Shown: positions 10,072 to 22,874, counted from the first letter of the stretch. The stretch is DNA of 58,315 nt from Candolleomyces eurysporus (GCA_027579435.1 JANBPK010000884.1:1-58315); one strand, 5' to 3'. Program-made: numbers and translations. The notes: a model not told the origin generated them from the letters alone.

Positions 10072-11893
10072 CTAGCTCTTAGGCAAATGATACAAGTCAA
10101 TAACATAGTCTACAGTTGCCTTGTCCCCGGTCGTCTATCAATGCAGGTGAGTAACATCCTCAAGAATGCAGTGTCCGAGTATTTACCTTGGTCAAGTCGT
10201 CACTTAGCTTGATGCAGGGTTTATCATTCACCTGAGCCAACTTGATCACGATATTCAAAGCTTTGCTCTTCTGTTGGCGGTTTGATGACAATGACTTGAA
10301 GTCATTCGTAAAGTGGGTCCCAATTCCAAAGGAAGCTAAATCAAATCGACATAAAATTCCAACAAACGGACAAGAATTATAACCAAAGCGTACCTTTGGC
10401 TAGCCCAAGAGATGTACACTGTTCTCGGATCTTCACAGCCTTCTCCGTCGAAAGAGAGTCCGAATAGACGAGCAATTTGGTAGCAGGGTCGATTCCCAGA
10501 GACTCGTAAACCTCCTTTACTCGAGGACCGAACGTGAACGGATCTCCGGAATCTTGGCGCAATCCAGTCCATCGTTGGGCGCGAGGGCCATCTTCAGTGA
10601 ATTCCTGTTTACGAGAGAGGTTAATCCACGCACTCAATGCGCAAGAAATGACGAGCTTACTCGGAAGAAAGCGCCCGTCGTAAAAGTGTCAGTAAGCGCG
10701 ATAAGAGCCGTGCCAGAGGATTCATAGACCTCCTCCCAGAGCTTCAACGCTTTGGCATTAGCGTTTTCATAGCCTCTCAACGCGGCAACCTGTCATGCTA
10801 TTAGCCAGAGGCAACAGAATCGAAAGCGATTGATAACGTACGCCCATAAACCACTCGCTGCAAGACAAGATCGATTAGCTTTCGCCGGGTAGATAAGCAA
10901 TCCAAAAACTGACTGGGCGATCGTTCCAATGGGCTCCAAGTCGTACAAACGAGCCAGATGAACCTAGGAAAACCTCAGTGCCTGCGTGGACATACGAGCG
11001 GTTGGCAGGACACCTACATTACTCGTCCCAGTAAGCCTTCCAGGGCCTTTCGTAACCTCACTCGCCTTGACGAGATTCTCGACGACGATTTCCTGGGTTC
11101 GGTACGACCTTCGGCGCCTCGTCCCAAATTCGCTAAAGGCGCAGCCATGACTCAGAAGGGTTTTCCCCTTCTCAAACGCCAAGTCTGCAGAGCCGGGTCA
11201 AGAGTCAGCGTGAACGGCCGGGTCATGACGTCTTCGGGCGCTTCGATCGGGGTACCCGATCACCACGCCACACCCGCAAGCAGAAGAACCCACCTGCTTG
11301 TCCTTCGTAGTCCCAGTCTTTATCGACGGTCTGAAAGTAGGTCTCGCTGAGACAAGCCATTAGGGGTACCTCCCACATAATCGCTTCGACCCAGGGGCCG
11401 GTGATTGTGATGTAGATCTGACCCGAGACTCCCTTGGTGTCATCACCCTGGTCGTCTGCAGGGACGAACTGGATGTCCACCTGCTCTGGTTTATAGCGGA
11501 AACCAGAGAGGAACTCTAGATACGATGGCTCAAGGAAGGGGCAGGCCTTCTGCAGCCACTCGCGCTCTTCCTGGGTCAGCGCCAGAAAGGAAAAGTCTAG
11601 GATTACACACAAATTAGATGGGGGGGAATTCGCCGATGTGAATCAAACGTACGAGAAACAGCGGTTCGAAATCGTTCAGCACACTGCCTGGAGAATAAGG
11701 TAGCTTTATTGCGATTGGTAAAGCGATAGGTGGCTTGAGCGTCAGGAAAGGTCTTGAGGACGGCTTGTTGCATCGACAGCTAGCTTACAATCAGATAAAA
11801 CAGCGGCCGTCGACAACTGAGAGCAACAACCTTGTACAAGTCGGTGTCGAGGATGGACGGGGGGACAGCGAGCGCGGCGGATGGGGCAGCCAT
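10072..11893 (-). CDS. NPT1: Nicotinate phosphoribosyltransferase
   Basis: This enzyme converts nicotinate and phosphoribosyl pyrophosphate to nicotinate mononucleotide in the NAD salvage (Preiss-Handler) pathway, normally in cytosol and nucleus. I start it at the ATG at 11893, giving [21 protein letters not shown], with the family's N-terminal SILDTDLYK motif. Further exons give [14 protein letters not shown], then [15 protein letters not shown] and [29 protein letters not shown] and [17 protein letters not shown] follow; the His of the latter is the conserved phosphorylated histidine. The last exons give [25 protein letters not shown] and [11 protein letters not shown]. About nine exons are separated by short introns; the last intron is about 10135-10186 and the stop TAG is at 10072-10074. 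It lies 118 bp downstream of TRM8 on the same strand. Identity is secure; some exon edges are approximate. Confidence 0.9.
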
Positions 11894-12011
11894 GATGACG
11901 AAAGGTGGTGGTGGTGGAGGGAAAGAAAGGGAGGCAGGAGGATTTCCCAATGATATAGGCAGTGCAATGGGCGTCAAAGCGATCACACTACATGATTACG
12001 AGTACGATACA

Positions 12012-12887
<876 letters not shown>

Positions 12888-13030
12888 GGCGGGCACTGAC
12901 AGAATAAACTCTCTTTTTCCATCAACTTGGGGATACCCGCACGTGATCGCGCACGAGGAAAGTCCCGGAATGTGTTTTTAAGCGCGGAGACTTGGGCTTC
13001 GTTCCGTCACTCTCTTCTTCTCCACAAAAC
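12888..13030. promoter_or_regulatory. Shared divergent promoter of TRM8 and CIT1
   Basis: Only 143 bp separate the two start codons. The interval contains CACGTGATC at 12940-12948, an E-box-type core of the kind bound by bHLH factors such as Cbf1. No clear TATA box is seen on either strand. Confidence 0.5.
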
Positions 13031-14814
13031 ATGGCCTTTGCTGCTCGCTCTCTCCTCCGCGCTGTACGTGTCTCGACCGTCTGCCTCTCCTCGTCCTCTG
13101 ACCACCCCTCTAGTCTCGCCCCGCCGCTGTGCGCACGCAGATCCGTCTCTCCTCCACGTCGGCAAAGACCTTGTCGCTGAAGGAGCGTCTGGCCGAGCTC
13201 ATCCCGCAGGAGATTGAGAATGTGCGTCGCTCTCCTGTGTCTCCTCGCACCGCGTTCTCATTTGCTTCGTCTCCAGGTCAAGGCCACCCGTGCTGCTCAC
13301 GGGAAAAAGTCGTTCGGCCCCGTCGTCGTCGACCAGCTCTATGGGTACGTCTCCCAACCAATGCCCTCCGACCCCTCGCTCACACGCCTTACAGCGGCAT
13401 GAGAGGTCTCCCTGCCCTCATCTGGGACGGCTCAGTTCTCGACGCCGGTGCGTACTCTTCCCGAACTCGTTGTCGCTACCCGGACACTTACCCGCCTCCG
13501 GCTTCACAGAGGAAGGCATCCGTTTCCGCGGAAAGACCATTCCCGAGTGCCAGGAACTCTTGCCCAAGGCTCCCGGCGGGTCCGAGCCCCTTCCCGAGGG
13601 TCTCTTCTGGCTCTTGGTCACCGGTGAGATCCCCACCCAGGAGCAGGTCCAAGCCCTCTCCAAGGAGTGGGCTGCTCGCGCCGCTCTCCCCGAGTTCGTT
13701 GAAGAGATCCTCGACCGATGCCCTCCCACCCTCCACCCCATGTCCCAGTTCAGCTTGGCCGTCACTGCCCTGAACCACAACTCTGCCTTCGCCAAGGCCT
13801 ACCAGGAGGGCATCAACAAGAAGGACTACTGGGGCCCTACTTTCGAGGACTCGATGGATCTGTGAGTTGTCGCCCGCCAATTTTTGTTGACGTCATTACC
13901 TAACTGATCCGATTCTTCTAGGATCGCCAAACTCCCCAACATCGCCGGCCGAATTTACCGAAACGTCTTCGGACAAGGCAAGCTCCCCGCCATTGACCTC
14001 AACAAGGACTACTCTGCCAACTTGGCCACTCTCCTCGGCTTTGGCGAGAACCCTGCCTTTGTTGAGCTCCTCCGTCTCTACATCACTATCCACAGGTGTG
14101 TTTTCTCAAATCGCGCCACCACTCATCCGGACTAACCTTGTTCCAGTGACCACGAAGGTGGCAACGTCTCTGCCCACACCGGCAAGTTGGTCGGCTCTGC
14201 CCTCTCCGATCCTTTCCTTTCCTACGCTGCTGCCCTCAACGGTTTGGCTGGTCCTCTCCATGGTCTCGCTAACCAGGAGGTTCTCATCTGGTTGAGGAAG
14301 ATGCAGTCCAAGATCGGCGAAGACGCCACCGACGAGGCAGTCAAGGAGTACATCTGGAGCACCTTGAAGGCTGGCCAGGTCGTCCCCGGTTACGGTCACG
14401 CCGTCCTCCGCAAGACCGATCCTCGTTACACNGCTCAGCGTGAATTCGCCTTGAAGCACCTCCCCGACGACAAGATGTTCAAGCTTGTTGGCCAGATCTA
14501 CAACCTTGTTCCTGACATCCTCCTCGAGGCTGGCAAGGCCAAGAACCCCTGGCCCAACGTCGATGCNCACTCTGGTGTCCTCCTCACCCACTACGGCCTC
14601 GACCAGATGCAGTTCTACACTGTCCTCTTCGGTGTCTCCCGTGCCTTCGGTGTTGCTGCTCAGCTCATCTGGGACCGTGCCCTTGGTGCTCGTACGTATT
14701 TCTTGCTACTGAAACCCCGGATTTGTCGCTAATAAGTTTGTTTTCCCAGCTCTCGAGCGACCCAAGTCGTACTCCACCGCTGCCATCCAAAAGATCTTCA
14801 AGGACAAGTCCTAA
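13031..14814 (+). CDS. CIT1: Citrate synthase, mitochondrial
   Basis: This enzyme condenses oxaloacetate and acetyl-CoA to citrate, the first step of the citric acid cycle, in the mitochondrial matrix. Exon 1 is [11 protein letters not shown]. After a 50-nt intron the presequence continues as [19 protein letters not shown], basic and hydroxylated as a matrix-targeting peptide should be, followed by [14 protein letters not shown]. Catalytic residues are visible in the usual settings: His in [14 protein letters not shown], His in [11 protein letters not shown], and Asp in PNVDAHSGVLL. The last exon ends with [11 protein letters not shown] and stop TAA at 14812-14814. About eight exons are present. 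N bases at 14432 and 14567 are at third codon positions and silent. Divergent from TRM8. Confidence 0.95.
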
Positions 14815-15021
14815 ATGGGGGTTGACCTTTGATTACGCCTAGACATTTAGAGCAGTAGACACTATGATCCTATTTTTATAATGTTTACGCCTTTTTATCC
14901 TTAATACACGACGACATGAACCTAAGTGTGAAGAGCCNCAGTGCTTGNGTCTATTTTTGTGATCGCGTCCCCAAAGTGGCTTGGCGCGCCTCACAACTTG
15001 TTCATAACTTACCACTCACTC

Positions 15022-15906
15022 ATGGCCGACGCACGCAGCCTGCTCAAGGCTAAACGACAAGAAGCGCGTATCTCTCACCCATATGCAACATATACACCGT
15101 CCGACCAACTAAAATGCTCGGTATGCGGCCTCATCATCAAACATGCGTCTGCTTGGGAGGGTCATNTAGGGAGTAAAGCCCATCGAACGGCCGTAGCNCA
15201 AGCGCGGGCTAGGCAACAACAGCACCAGGAAGAGNTGGAAAAGGCGACGGCGAACGCTAGTCTAAACGATGACGCCGAANCTTCATCNCATTCGACGAAA
15301 CGAAAGGCGTCGGTGTCAAACGAAGATGTAGAGGCGAAGAAACCGCGGAGGACGGGTGGTGAATCCTCCTCTGGGTTCCCTGCNGACTTTTTCTCGGACC
15401 CAACGCGGAGTCTACCCGTATCCAACGATGATGACGATGAAGACGACGANGAGGGTGGGGACGATGCTATGGCTGTCGATCCCAGCTCTTCTGGGTCCAA
15501 AGCAGCNACTGGGCCCAGATCAGCCGTGGACGAAGAATACGAGCGATTCCAGCGTGAGCTNATGCAAATGCAATCANCCAGTGCTACCGTCGACAAAGCA
15601 GAGGCGTTCGCTCGGGCGACTGTAGCTGGGGAGGAAGAGCTCTTTACCGAGAAGGATATGCAGATCAGNGGAGGGCTTGGGGCTGCTGTGCAAGAGGAGG
15701 AGTCTGCTGTTACCGAAGAGGAAACAGAAGAACAGAAACGGGCTAGAAAGGAGCAAGAGGAAAGGGAGTTGATTATGGATAGGCTGTTAGAAGAAGAGCG
15801 GTTACAGGAGGACGCGGATTTGCGTGTGGCGACAATGAAAGCGAGNATGGAGGCTCTTAAAAAGAAGAGAGAGGCGAGGAAGGCTGCCAAGGCCAAGGAT
15901 TCATAG
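15022..15906 (+). CDS. ZNF830/CCDC16-like zinc-finger coiled-coil protein
   Basis: A single exon of 294 residues. The N-terminus (MADARSLLKAKRQEARI, then HPYATYTPSDQLKCSVCG) carries a C2H2 finger of the matrin/U1-like type, CX2C followed by HASAWEGH and SKAHR. The C-terminal third (about 15690-15900) is a long charged helix (QKRARKEQEERELIMDRLL) predicted to coil. An acidic stretch (about 15420-15460) and a basic KRKAS segment suggest a nuclear protein. ZNF830/CCDC16 proteins associate with spliceosomes and act in pre-mRNA processing. I started at the ATG at 15022 because it opens the conserved block; the frame upstream is open but non-conserved. Convergent with COX10, 28 bp apart. Confidence 0.8.
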   Translation: MADARSLLKAKRQEARISHPYATYTPSDQLKCSVCGLIIKHASAWEGHXGSKAHRTAVXQARARQQQHQEEXEKATANASLNDDAEXSXHSTKRKASVSNEDVEAKKPRRTGGESSSGFPXDFFSDPTRSLPVSNDDDDEDDXEGGDDAMAVDPSSSGSKAXTGPRSAVDEEYERFQREXMQMQSXSATVDKAEAFARATVAGEEELFTEKDMQIXGGLGAAVQEEESAVTEEETEEQKRARKEQEERELIMDRLLEEERLQEDADLRVATMKAXMEALKKKREARKAAKAKDS

Positions 15907-15934
15907 CATTAGAACTTTAGCTTCAAACTCTCTA

Positions 15935-17239
15935 TCATCNCAAAGCAGTACGTAGGTATNTAGAATAGCGATAATGGATATCTACTGGGGAACGGCAACA
16001 GCCTCTTTTGATTCCTCNGTTCTCCTCTTCCTCATCACCGGGGTACACACCCAACCACTTCAACCAGTCCATCCCCTGTTTATGGAACATCATCAGACCC
16101 ATCATGACTGGGAGGTACCACAAACTGTGCTGGAAGACCGNACGAGCGTTCTTCTCGCCTCCNTGTTTGTAGAACCGCCAGGCAGCTCGCGCACACACGA
16201 GGTTAGGAAGCAGACTCGTGAGTGCGAAAGCCCAGGTGGTAAGACCCGATAACGGTACCAACACTGAACAAATCGGCACGAGAAGGGCGGCGTGCCGGAG
16301 GGAAACCAAGGCGTTCTTGGTCGTGTCGAGGACCGAGAGCATCGTATACCCCGCCTGAGCGTACGAATCACGCACAAGATACGAAAGCGCGTTGAAATGA
16401 GGGAATTGCCAACTATACAGCAACATAAAAAGGGCGAATGGGGAGAGCGGGTTGTCGACAAACGAAACATCTATCGGAAGAGGGTTCGTCGTAAGGAACG
16501 ACGGGAGGAAGAGATGNACGGGGTAATCCGCTGANGGGAGGATATGCCCTCCACAGGCTGTCCATCCCATCAACGGAGGGATGGCTCCAACGACNGCACC
16601 GACCCAGGTGTTGTAGATGCTCTTCCGCTTCATCCATGTGTACACGCCNGCGTACAGGACAATGTTTCCTGCGCCAAGTANGGCAGTTGCAGGGTTGACC
16701 ATGTACCACAGCAGAGCCGGTCCAGCGACACCTGTAGCNAGGGCAAAAGCGGAGGCGTGGAAGGGGGTGATGGCTCTCCGAACCAGGGGCCTGGAACGCG
16801 TTCGGGTCATTTGGGCGTCGAATGGCATCTCTTGGATTTGATTGAGCGAGTTGGCTGAGGCAGAGCATAGCGCTGTACCAAAAGCTGTAGAAAGAAGGAT
16901 AGGGACTGTTGTGGGTAACGGGGAGAGTGCAACAGCGGACATGGATGTGAGCATGACGAGGACGGTGAGCCGGGTTTTGGAGAGCTGGCCGTAGACTTTG
17001 AGCAGCCGTTTGGGCGTCAGCACGTCGACCTCCTTGAACATTTTCAAGGGCGGCGGTGGGGTGGCCAAGGCAGGATGGCTTGCATTCCTGAACGGCTTAA
17101 ACTTTGTGTTTTCGTAGCCCGGAGGAAGCCATTGGGTGTTGTGGAGGAAGAAGGCGTTGGAGGGGGCGGCTGGGGTCGACGAGAGGCGTCGAACGCCTGC
17201 TATTCCGAGACAGCCCCTGCTCAGCAGAACCCTCTGCAT
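15935..17239 (-). CDS. COX10: Protoheme IX farnesyltransferase, mitochondrial (heme O synthase)
   Basis: This enzyme transfers farnesyl to protoheme to make heme O, the precursor of heme A for cytochrome c oxidase, in the inner mitochondrial membrane. An intronless frame starts at the ATG at 17239 (MQRVLLSRGCLG) with a basic presequence. It continues with YGQLSKTRLTVLVMLT, then NSLNQIQEMPFDAQMTRTRSRPL, which holds the Asp-rich allylic-substrate motif N-X3-E-X2-FD-X2-MXRT. VGAIPPLMGWTACGG and SWQFPHFNALSYLVRDSYAQAGYTML follow, with several hydrophobic membrane spans. The frame is open further upstream to 17410, but that would overlap the U1-70K start. The stop at 15935-15937 follows a codon containing N (15940), so the end could be one codon earlier. 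Confidence 0.92.
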   Translation of the reverse strand: MQRVLLSRGCLGIAGVRRLSSTPAAPSNAFFLHNTQWLPPGYENTKFKPFRNASHPALATPPPPLKMFKEVDVLTPKRLLKVYGQLSKTRLTVLVMLTSMSAVALSPLPTTVPILLSTAFGTALCSASANSLNQIQEMPFDAQMTRTRSRPLVRRAITPFHASAFAXATGVAGPALLWYMVNPATAXLGAGNIVLYXGVYTWMKRKSIYNTWVGXVVGAIPPLMGWTACGGHILXSADYPXHLFLPSFLTTNPLPIDVSFVDNPLSPFALFMLLYSWQFPHFNALSYLVRDSYAQAGYTMLSVLDTTKNALVSLRHAALLVPICSVLVPLSGLTTWAFALTSLLPNLVCARAAWRFYKXGGEKNARXVFQHSLWYLPVMMGLMMFHKQGMDWLKWLGVYPGDEEEENXGIKRGCCRSPVDIHYRYSXYLRTALX

Positions 17240-17372
17240 CTGTACAAGCCATGAGTATGTTTGCGGACAGTGGTACGGAAAATTACCACTCACGACGGGA
17301 GGAAACAGGCCTGTGTACCGTCGGAGTTTCAATTTCACTCCTTGCTCCCTCCCGCCATCTGGCAGAGCAACC
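17240..17372. promoter_or_regulatory. Shared divergent promoter of COX10 and the U1-70K gene
   Basis: 133 bp lie between the two chosen start codons. No TATA box stands out. Confidence 0.4.
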
Positions 17373-18809
17373 ATGCCCGGCACGCACTTACTCCCCCCAA
17401 ATCTCCTCAAACTATTCGCCCCCCNGGCCGCCTCTCCCCTACACTCGCCCTGTCGATAAGGATATCGACCGGATTCGCAGCAAAAATGTATCAGGCGTCG
17501 CTGAGATTCTTCAGCGGTTAAAGGAAGAAACGACAGAAAACCTTTTCAATGCTGCCAACAATGACGAAGGAATGGAAGAAGGAGAAGAGCCTGTCTATAC
17601 CCTTGCAGAAGAGGTGAAACGTCAAATGCGCCGAGAACAGAGGAAGGCAAGGAAGGCGGAGGATTTCAAGACTGCCAAGGAATCTTGTGGGCTTCACCTT
17701 TTCTCCTGAATACACCTGTATTACTGACGAGCAGCTCTTCCATGCTACAGACAAGCCTTCAGATGATGCTGAAGCCGTCGGAGATCCCTACAAAACATTA
17801 TTCGTCTCACGTCTCGTACGTCCTCTCGTTTCCTTGCATGTTGGCCCTACTGACTCGTTCTCCGCAGCACAAAAGCGCAACAGAAACTGACCTGCGGCGC
17901 GAGTTCGAGGGATATGGAACGATCGAGCGCGTAAGGATCGTTCGTGACAAGAAAGGCCGAAGCCGAGGCTACGCTTTCATCGTCTACGAGCGAGAACGCG
18001 ACATGAAAGGTAAACTTTCCTTCTCGCTGCTCTGTCTGACCACTGTTTTCGTTTACAATTAACACTTGACATCCTTTTTTTTCATAGCGGCCTACAAGGA
18101 ATCTGACGGCTTACACATCATGGGTAAGCGAATCCTAGTCGACGTTGAGCGCGGTCGCACCGTGCGCGGCTGGAAGCCTCGTCGACTGGGAGGAGGTCTT
18201 GGCGGCCGACCCAAACGTGTCGAACCAGTCGCTCCGCCTGCAGCAGGAAGAGGCGGTTTCCGCGGCGGGTTCGGCGGAGGACGCGGTGGAGGATTCCGAG
18301 GTGGTGGAAGAGGAGGTTTCGGTGGACGCGGCGGCTTCAATGACAGAGGCGGAGGCGGCTTCGGCGACCGAGGCGGGTATAACGACAGGGGAGGGTTTGC
18401 TGATAGAGGCGGTTTCGGCGATCGAGGTGGTGGATTTGGCGATAGAGGCGATCGCGGTGGTTTCAGAGGTGGTCATGGCGGAGGCGACCGTGGCGGCCCA
18501 CCAGGAGGCTTCCGTGGTGGTCGCGATGACTTTGGTGGTGGAGGCGGTGGTTTCCGGTATGCTAATTATTCTGTATCTGAGGCCATTATGACTGACACGA
18601 TACACAACAGCGGACCACCCCGCGGTGGAGGTATCGGATATCACGGCAATGGATTCGATGGTCCACCCAACGGCTTCAACGGGCCTCCTCCAGGACATGG
18701 AGGGCCACCACCAGGAATGCACGGTGGGTATGGCGGACCAAGACAAGACCTCAAACGCGAAAACATGGGTGGATACGACGATAGGGACTCCAAAAGGCCT
18801 CGATACTAG
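17373..18809 (+). CDS. SNP1: U1 small nuclear ribonucleoprotein 70 kDa
   Basis: U1-70K binds stem-loop I of U1 snRNA and is part of the particle that recognises 5' splice sites. The N-terminal U1-70K domain gives [17 protein letters not shown], then [16 protein letters not shown]. The extra N at 17425 breaks the frame, and dropping it restores the family sequence. After an intron ending at about 17750 comes the [12 protein letters not shown] (RNP2), [13 protein letters not shown], and [10 protein letters not shown] (RNP1). [28 protein letters not shown] follows in pieces, the hallmark of U1-70K. The tail is a long Gly/Arg/Asp-rich region ([14 protein letters not shown] repeats, 18240-18555), interrupted by an intron at about 18558-18612, ending DSKRPRY. 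Five or six exons. Confidence 0.92.
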
Positions 18810-20556
18810 ATCAGACCAACATTTGCTGGTAAAGGTTAGGTTGCGGTATACCTTTCCAGCTTTCCACTTCTCGTTTTGGGTATTGCTTTCACCCACCCAA
18901 CCCTACATCGAGTCACTGCCAACAGAGTACGCAAGATTGGGTAGGTCTTGCCAGGGACGTCATCGGGATAATTTATTTGGGGTATCTTCCTTCCTTCCTA
19001 CTTTTTCTTCTGCCTGTGCGTAAGTATAGCGATGATTCATCACTGCTTTAATTACAGTCAGGCAGGTATGTCCCAGTCTTTTGTTTGTATTCTGCCTTTT
19101 TGCTTCACGGTAATCTATTTCCCTCTGTGACGCTTAATTATGCCTCAATGAAATCAAGCATGCTGTTGTACAAATGGGTAAATTGCAGTCAACTTTCCCT
19201 GCGTTTCAAGTTGCGGAATGCCGCTGATGTCCATTCCACTGGTCCTTCCTTCGGCAAGCGCCTGAAGCCTTTTCAATTGGGATCGTACGTATGCATCCGG
19301 TTTCGACCGCTCCATCCTCGACGCTACGTACACTACGTGCACACGTACGGTCTCCAGGGCCCTTTTGCATTCAATTCGCCGCTCCTTTGTTTACGGCACG
19401 GCTAAACGAACCTGTCGCTCTTGGAGTACGCCGCGGTGCCAGTACCGTGTCGGGGTGGGCGGCCATGTCACCAGGTGGGTCTTCTGTGTATTTTGTTTGC
19501 ATTTTTGTATTCTCTAAGCTCTGTCTTTATGGTATTCGTCTTCTTTTTTTCTCGGTATTCAAAGGATGGCCTCGAAAGCGAATCCCTTGCAAGCGACGCG
19601 AAATTGGATGTGGCCCCCGATCAGCCACGGTCGATCTCACTCCAACAATTCACTCTCGTCACACTACCCAGAGCGGCAACGGGAAACCCTGACTCCCCGA
19701 ACAGTGACGTTATGTTGAAATTCCAACACAGTGGTTGACTCAAAGAAAGCACCTTACACGACAAATTCAATTACCAGAGTTCATCACAGTTTACCTACAC
19801 ACATACGACCGCGCAATTTCACTCGAAGCTGTTTCTAGAGTTGTGCGGACAGCGCCAACCACGCCGCCGCCGTCACCGCGTCACCGCGGTCCCTGGTGTA
19901 TCGTATCGATGGATGATGGGTCGGCCCGATTGTGCGAACCCCGGAGCTTCATAGCGCCGCATAGACGGGACAAAGCAACCTCTGCCCCGTTCAAAGAGGT
20001 GGTGTCATCCAGAGTCACCGGTAAATGGAGGCCTAATTACCCAAAGAATTCCAGCTTCAAAAATTCTCAGCCTCGTTCATTCAACGGGGACACTTAGTTG
20101 GACAGGTGGGCCGTTATCGAAAGTTTCACCCTATTTTGTCCAAGCAACCAATCTTTGACATCCATTCTTGGTTCCTTGATATCTCATCATATTTTCCCAT
20201 TCTTGGTTTAGCGCATAAACGCAGGGAGCAAAAGACATAATGGTGGGTCCGCGTCACGTCCTCTCACTACCTCTTCGTCACAGCGACAACGCAGAGGATA
20301 CACTACGACCACGCAATACTACTGCCTCTCTAATCTCTCTCCGTCCTCGCTCCCACTTGCAGGCAGGGCCCTGCATATCTGTTGTAACTCCTGGTTGGTT
20401 GTTCGTTTTGTCCACTTGCGTCATACGACTGAACAAACATATCATCAGGACTCGTCTGCGCCGTGCTACGCCACTTGCACCTACTTCTAGCCTCCAGCTA
20501 ATGGGCTCGCGTTAACGCGTTATAAGCTTACTTTACCTGTATCCCTAATCTTCCTC
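18810..20556. other. 1.75-kb intergenic region, likely regulatory and untranslated
   Basis: Only short non-conserved frames are present. It lies between the U1-70K stop and the homeodomain gene start, and probably holds the latter's promoter and a long leader. A GC-rich patch (CCGCCGCCGTCACCGCG at about 19864) and several short ATGs that could act as upstream ORFs are present. No RNA gene was recognised. Confidence 0.4.
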
Positions 20557-22874
20557 ATGGACCTACCGAAACTCCCATCCGCTCCGAGGACGCCCCCTAG
20601 CGCCTCTTCACTTGTCGAATCACCCAAGGCTCCATCTATTCCATCTCGTGTACCAGCTTTAGCGTCCAGACTGGCCCGTCGATCACTCGATCTCCAGAGT
20701 GCTAGCGCCAGCAGCAACACAGAAGACCCAAAGCTCAAATTGAATCTGCCCGAAGAGAAGAACCAACCCAAGTCACGTTCGGTGCCAAACAGCGTGGCAT
20801 CGTCTCCCACCGACTCGGTGGCCGAAGGCAAAACGAAGAAGCGTGGCAGGGTGACCCCGAAACAATTAGCTCAACTGGAGAAGCTCTTCGCTCTGGAGAC
20901 CTGTCCTTCTGTTGAACGTAGGAAGGAAATCAGCGCAGCTTTGGGTATGCAAGAACGGCAGCTTCAAATCTGGTTTCAGAATCGGTGAGTTGCCAAATGA
21001 GCCTAATTTTCAATGCTTGATCGATCTCTGTTTCTGACCTTCCTTTCAACAGTCGTGCAAAGGAGAAGCTTCGACGAGGCATACCGCCTAGACCCAGACA
21101 GCGGAGGCAAAAACTTTCTGTGTCGGTCTCTCCTCCTCCACACCCAAGCTCCGAATCTGAATCGTTGCCGAATACCCCGCCCGAGCTTACCCCTGGCTTC
21201 GACAGTGAGCTCAATGCTCGCATAAATGAGGACTGGCGTGAGTTTCTTCGGCCTTCGTGGAAAATTCCGCTCCTAATTCAATTATCATCAGCTGTCCACA
21301 TTATTCCATGCGATACTTTGACGATTGGAACGTTGAAGCGACAGCGATCCGAAGCAGCAGATTATAGTCTGGTCGCTTACGTCTCTGACTCGCGACGGAG
21401 CCTGACTTGGTTCATCCACAACGCGGGCAGGAGCTTTAAAATGGTAATACCATTCCACACCATCATCCACACGGAACTCGAAGACACATCATCCTCAGGC
21501 ACGACGGGGACCACCGGAATTTCCTTCATTCTCTCAGAGGCACCCCTATTTTTTTTCGAAACGAGTAGAACCCTTCAAGGCACGATGAAAACTATTCGGG
21601 AATGGCAGGGATGCCTCGATTGGACCGAGGATCAGCAGGCTACATACTGTCTCCGGCACACGATCCAGGGCCCAGCAATCGCTTTGCATCATTTTTGGGA
21701 GACCCTGAAGCCCAAACTAGCGTCCTTGGAGAGGAAGGCAAATTTTCGAGGACGGCCCACGAGTTGGCACTATTCACCGTCATCTGCGTCCGAATACTCC
21801 TGCCCAACGCCGCAAGGTTCTATCAGCCCGTTGGAGATGAGGAAAAGGTTGCCCCCTGGCGAAAATTTCGAATCCTATTCGCCGGAAGCCTCAACGCACT
21901 CAAGCTGTTCGGGGCCGATGGGCTACTACCTTCCCCAGACAGCCGATTCTTCAACCTTCGACGACCAGCCGTCTCCGCCTTCGTCAGACGATCAGCCCTC
22001 TCCGACAGCGTCTGGGGACGATCANCCTTCACCACAGGCAACGACCCCTCAATACATCAACCTCGACGGCTCACCANTCACTGAGATCTTCGAGCCCACA
22101 CTCGCGTTGACCTTACCGCCGATCGTTCCCCGGATTGCTCAGTTACATCACGACCTGTCTTTGGTTATTCCTGGAGACTACCAACAGCATACTCCTCCTT
22201 CCAGATCCGGGCTCGAAGNAATGGACGACTGTCTTACCGATCAAACCTTCCCAGCCACCAGTAATGCTGCGTTCCCGGATCCGTCGCCTCGAACGGGTGC
22301 TTCCTTCTCGAATTCCTCCCTTACACCTATCCCTGTCACTACTCGCTACTACACCCTGGATTACGGGCTTGCCACCGGCTGCTCAAGCTCAACGAGCTCA
22401 CCACTCACTGCCACCTCGGATCCTTCTAGGTCCTCNACAATACCCTCAGCGTTTACCCAACCGCGATATAGTACTCTCTCTGCTGGGTCACTGGGTCCAG
22501 ACCCCTCAAGCCATTATTTTTTGAATACTTCAACCTCTAATTTTGGGCTATCCTCGAACTCTCCTACTTTACCTCCAGCCACCTTTAATCAACTCGACAT
22601 CGACACGGCCATTCCTTCTGGNTTGACTACTTCCCCGATATCTTCTTTCTATCCGGAGGCGACGACAGCTACAGCCTCCATGGATCCTGGATTGAATCCA
22701 GACTTTTTCCAATACCTTCAACAACCGCTCCGACAACAGCAACAACAGAATCAGCATCAGCCTACTCTAGTTGCTCCCACCCCGTTCTCAGCGTCCACGT
22801 ACCGTCTTCAGGAAGATTGGATTGCGGGCTTGCAGTGGGACCAGGAGCATCAACACCGGCATCAGCACCTCTAG
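20557..22874 (+). CDS. Homeodomain transcription factor with fungal C-terminal domain
   Basis: Two exons joined inside the homeodomain: exon 1 ends at IWFQN/R (20983) and exon 2 opens at RAKEKLRRG after a 67-nt intron. The homeodomain spans about residues 92-151 (KKRGRVTPKQLAQLEKLF, then LGMQERQLQIWFQNRRAKEK), a typical 60-residue non-TALE domain with the WFQNRR recognition helix. It is followed by a conserved-looking block (WKIPLLIQ, LTIGTLKRQ, LVAYVSDSRRSLTWFIHNAGRSF, FKMVIPFHTII) that I associate with the Pah/Hom homeodomain regulators of fungi, some of which control fruiting and development in Agaricomycetes. The C-terminus is Ser/Pro/Thr-rich with a poly-Gln run (about 22735-22755), typical of activation regions. 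The precise orthologue is not determined. Confidence 0.82.

Noticed and set aside
18092..18896. Long open frames opposite and overlapping the U1-70K tail
   Set aside because: They are shadows of the GGN/CGN-rich RGG repeat; no domain and no conserved start.
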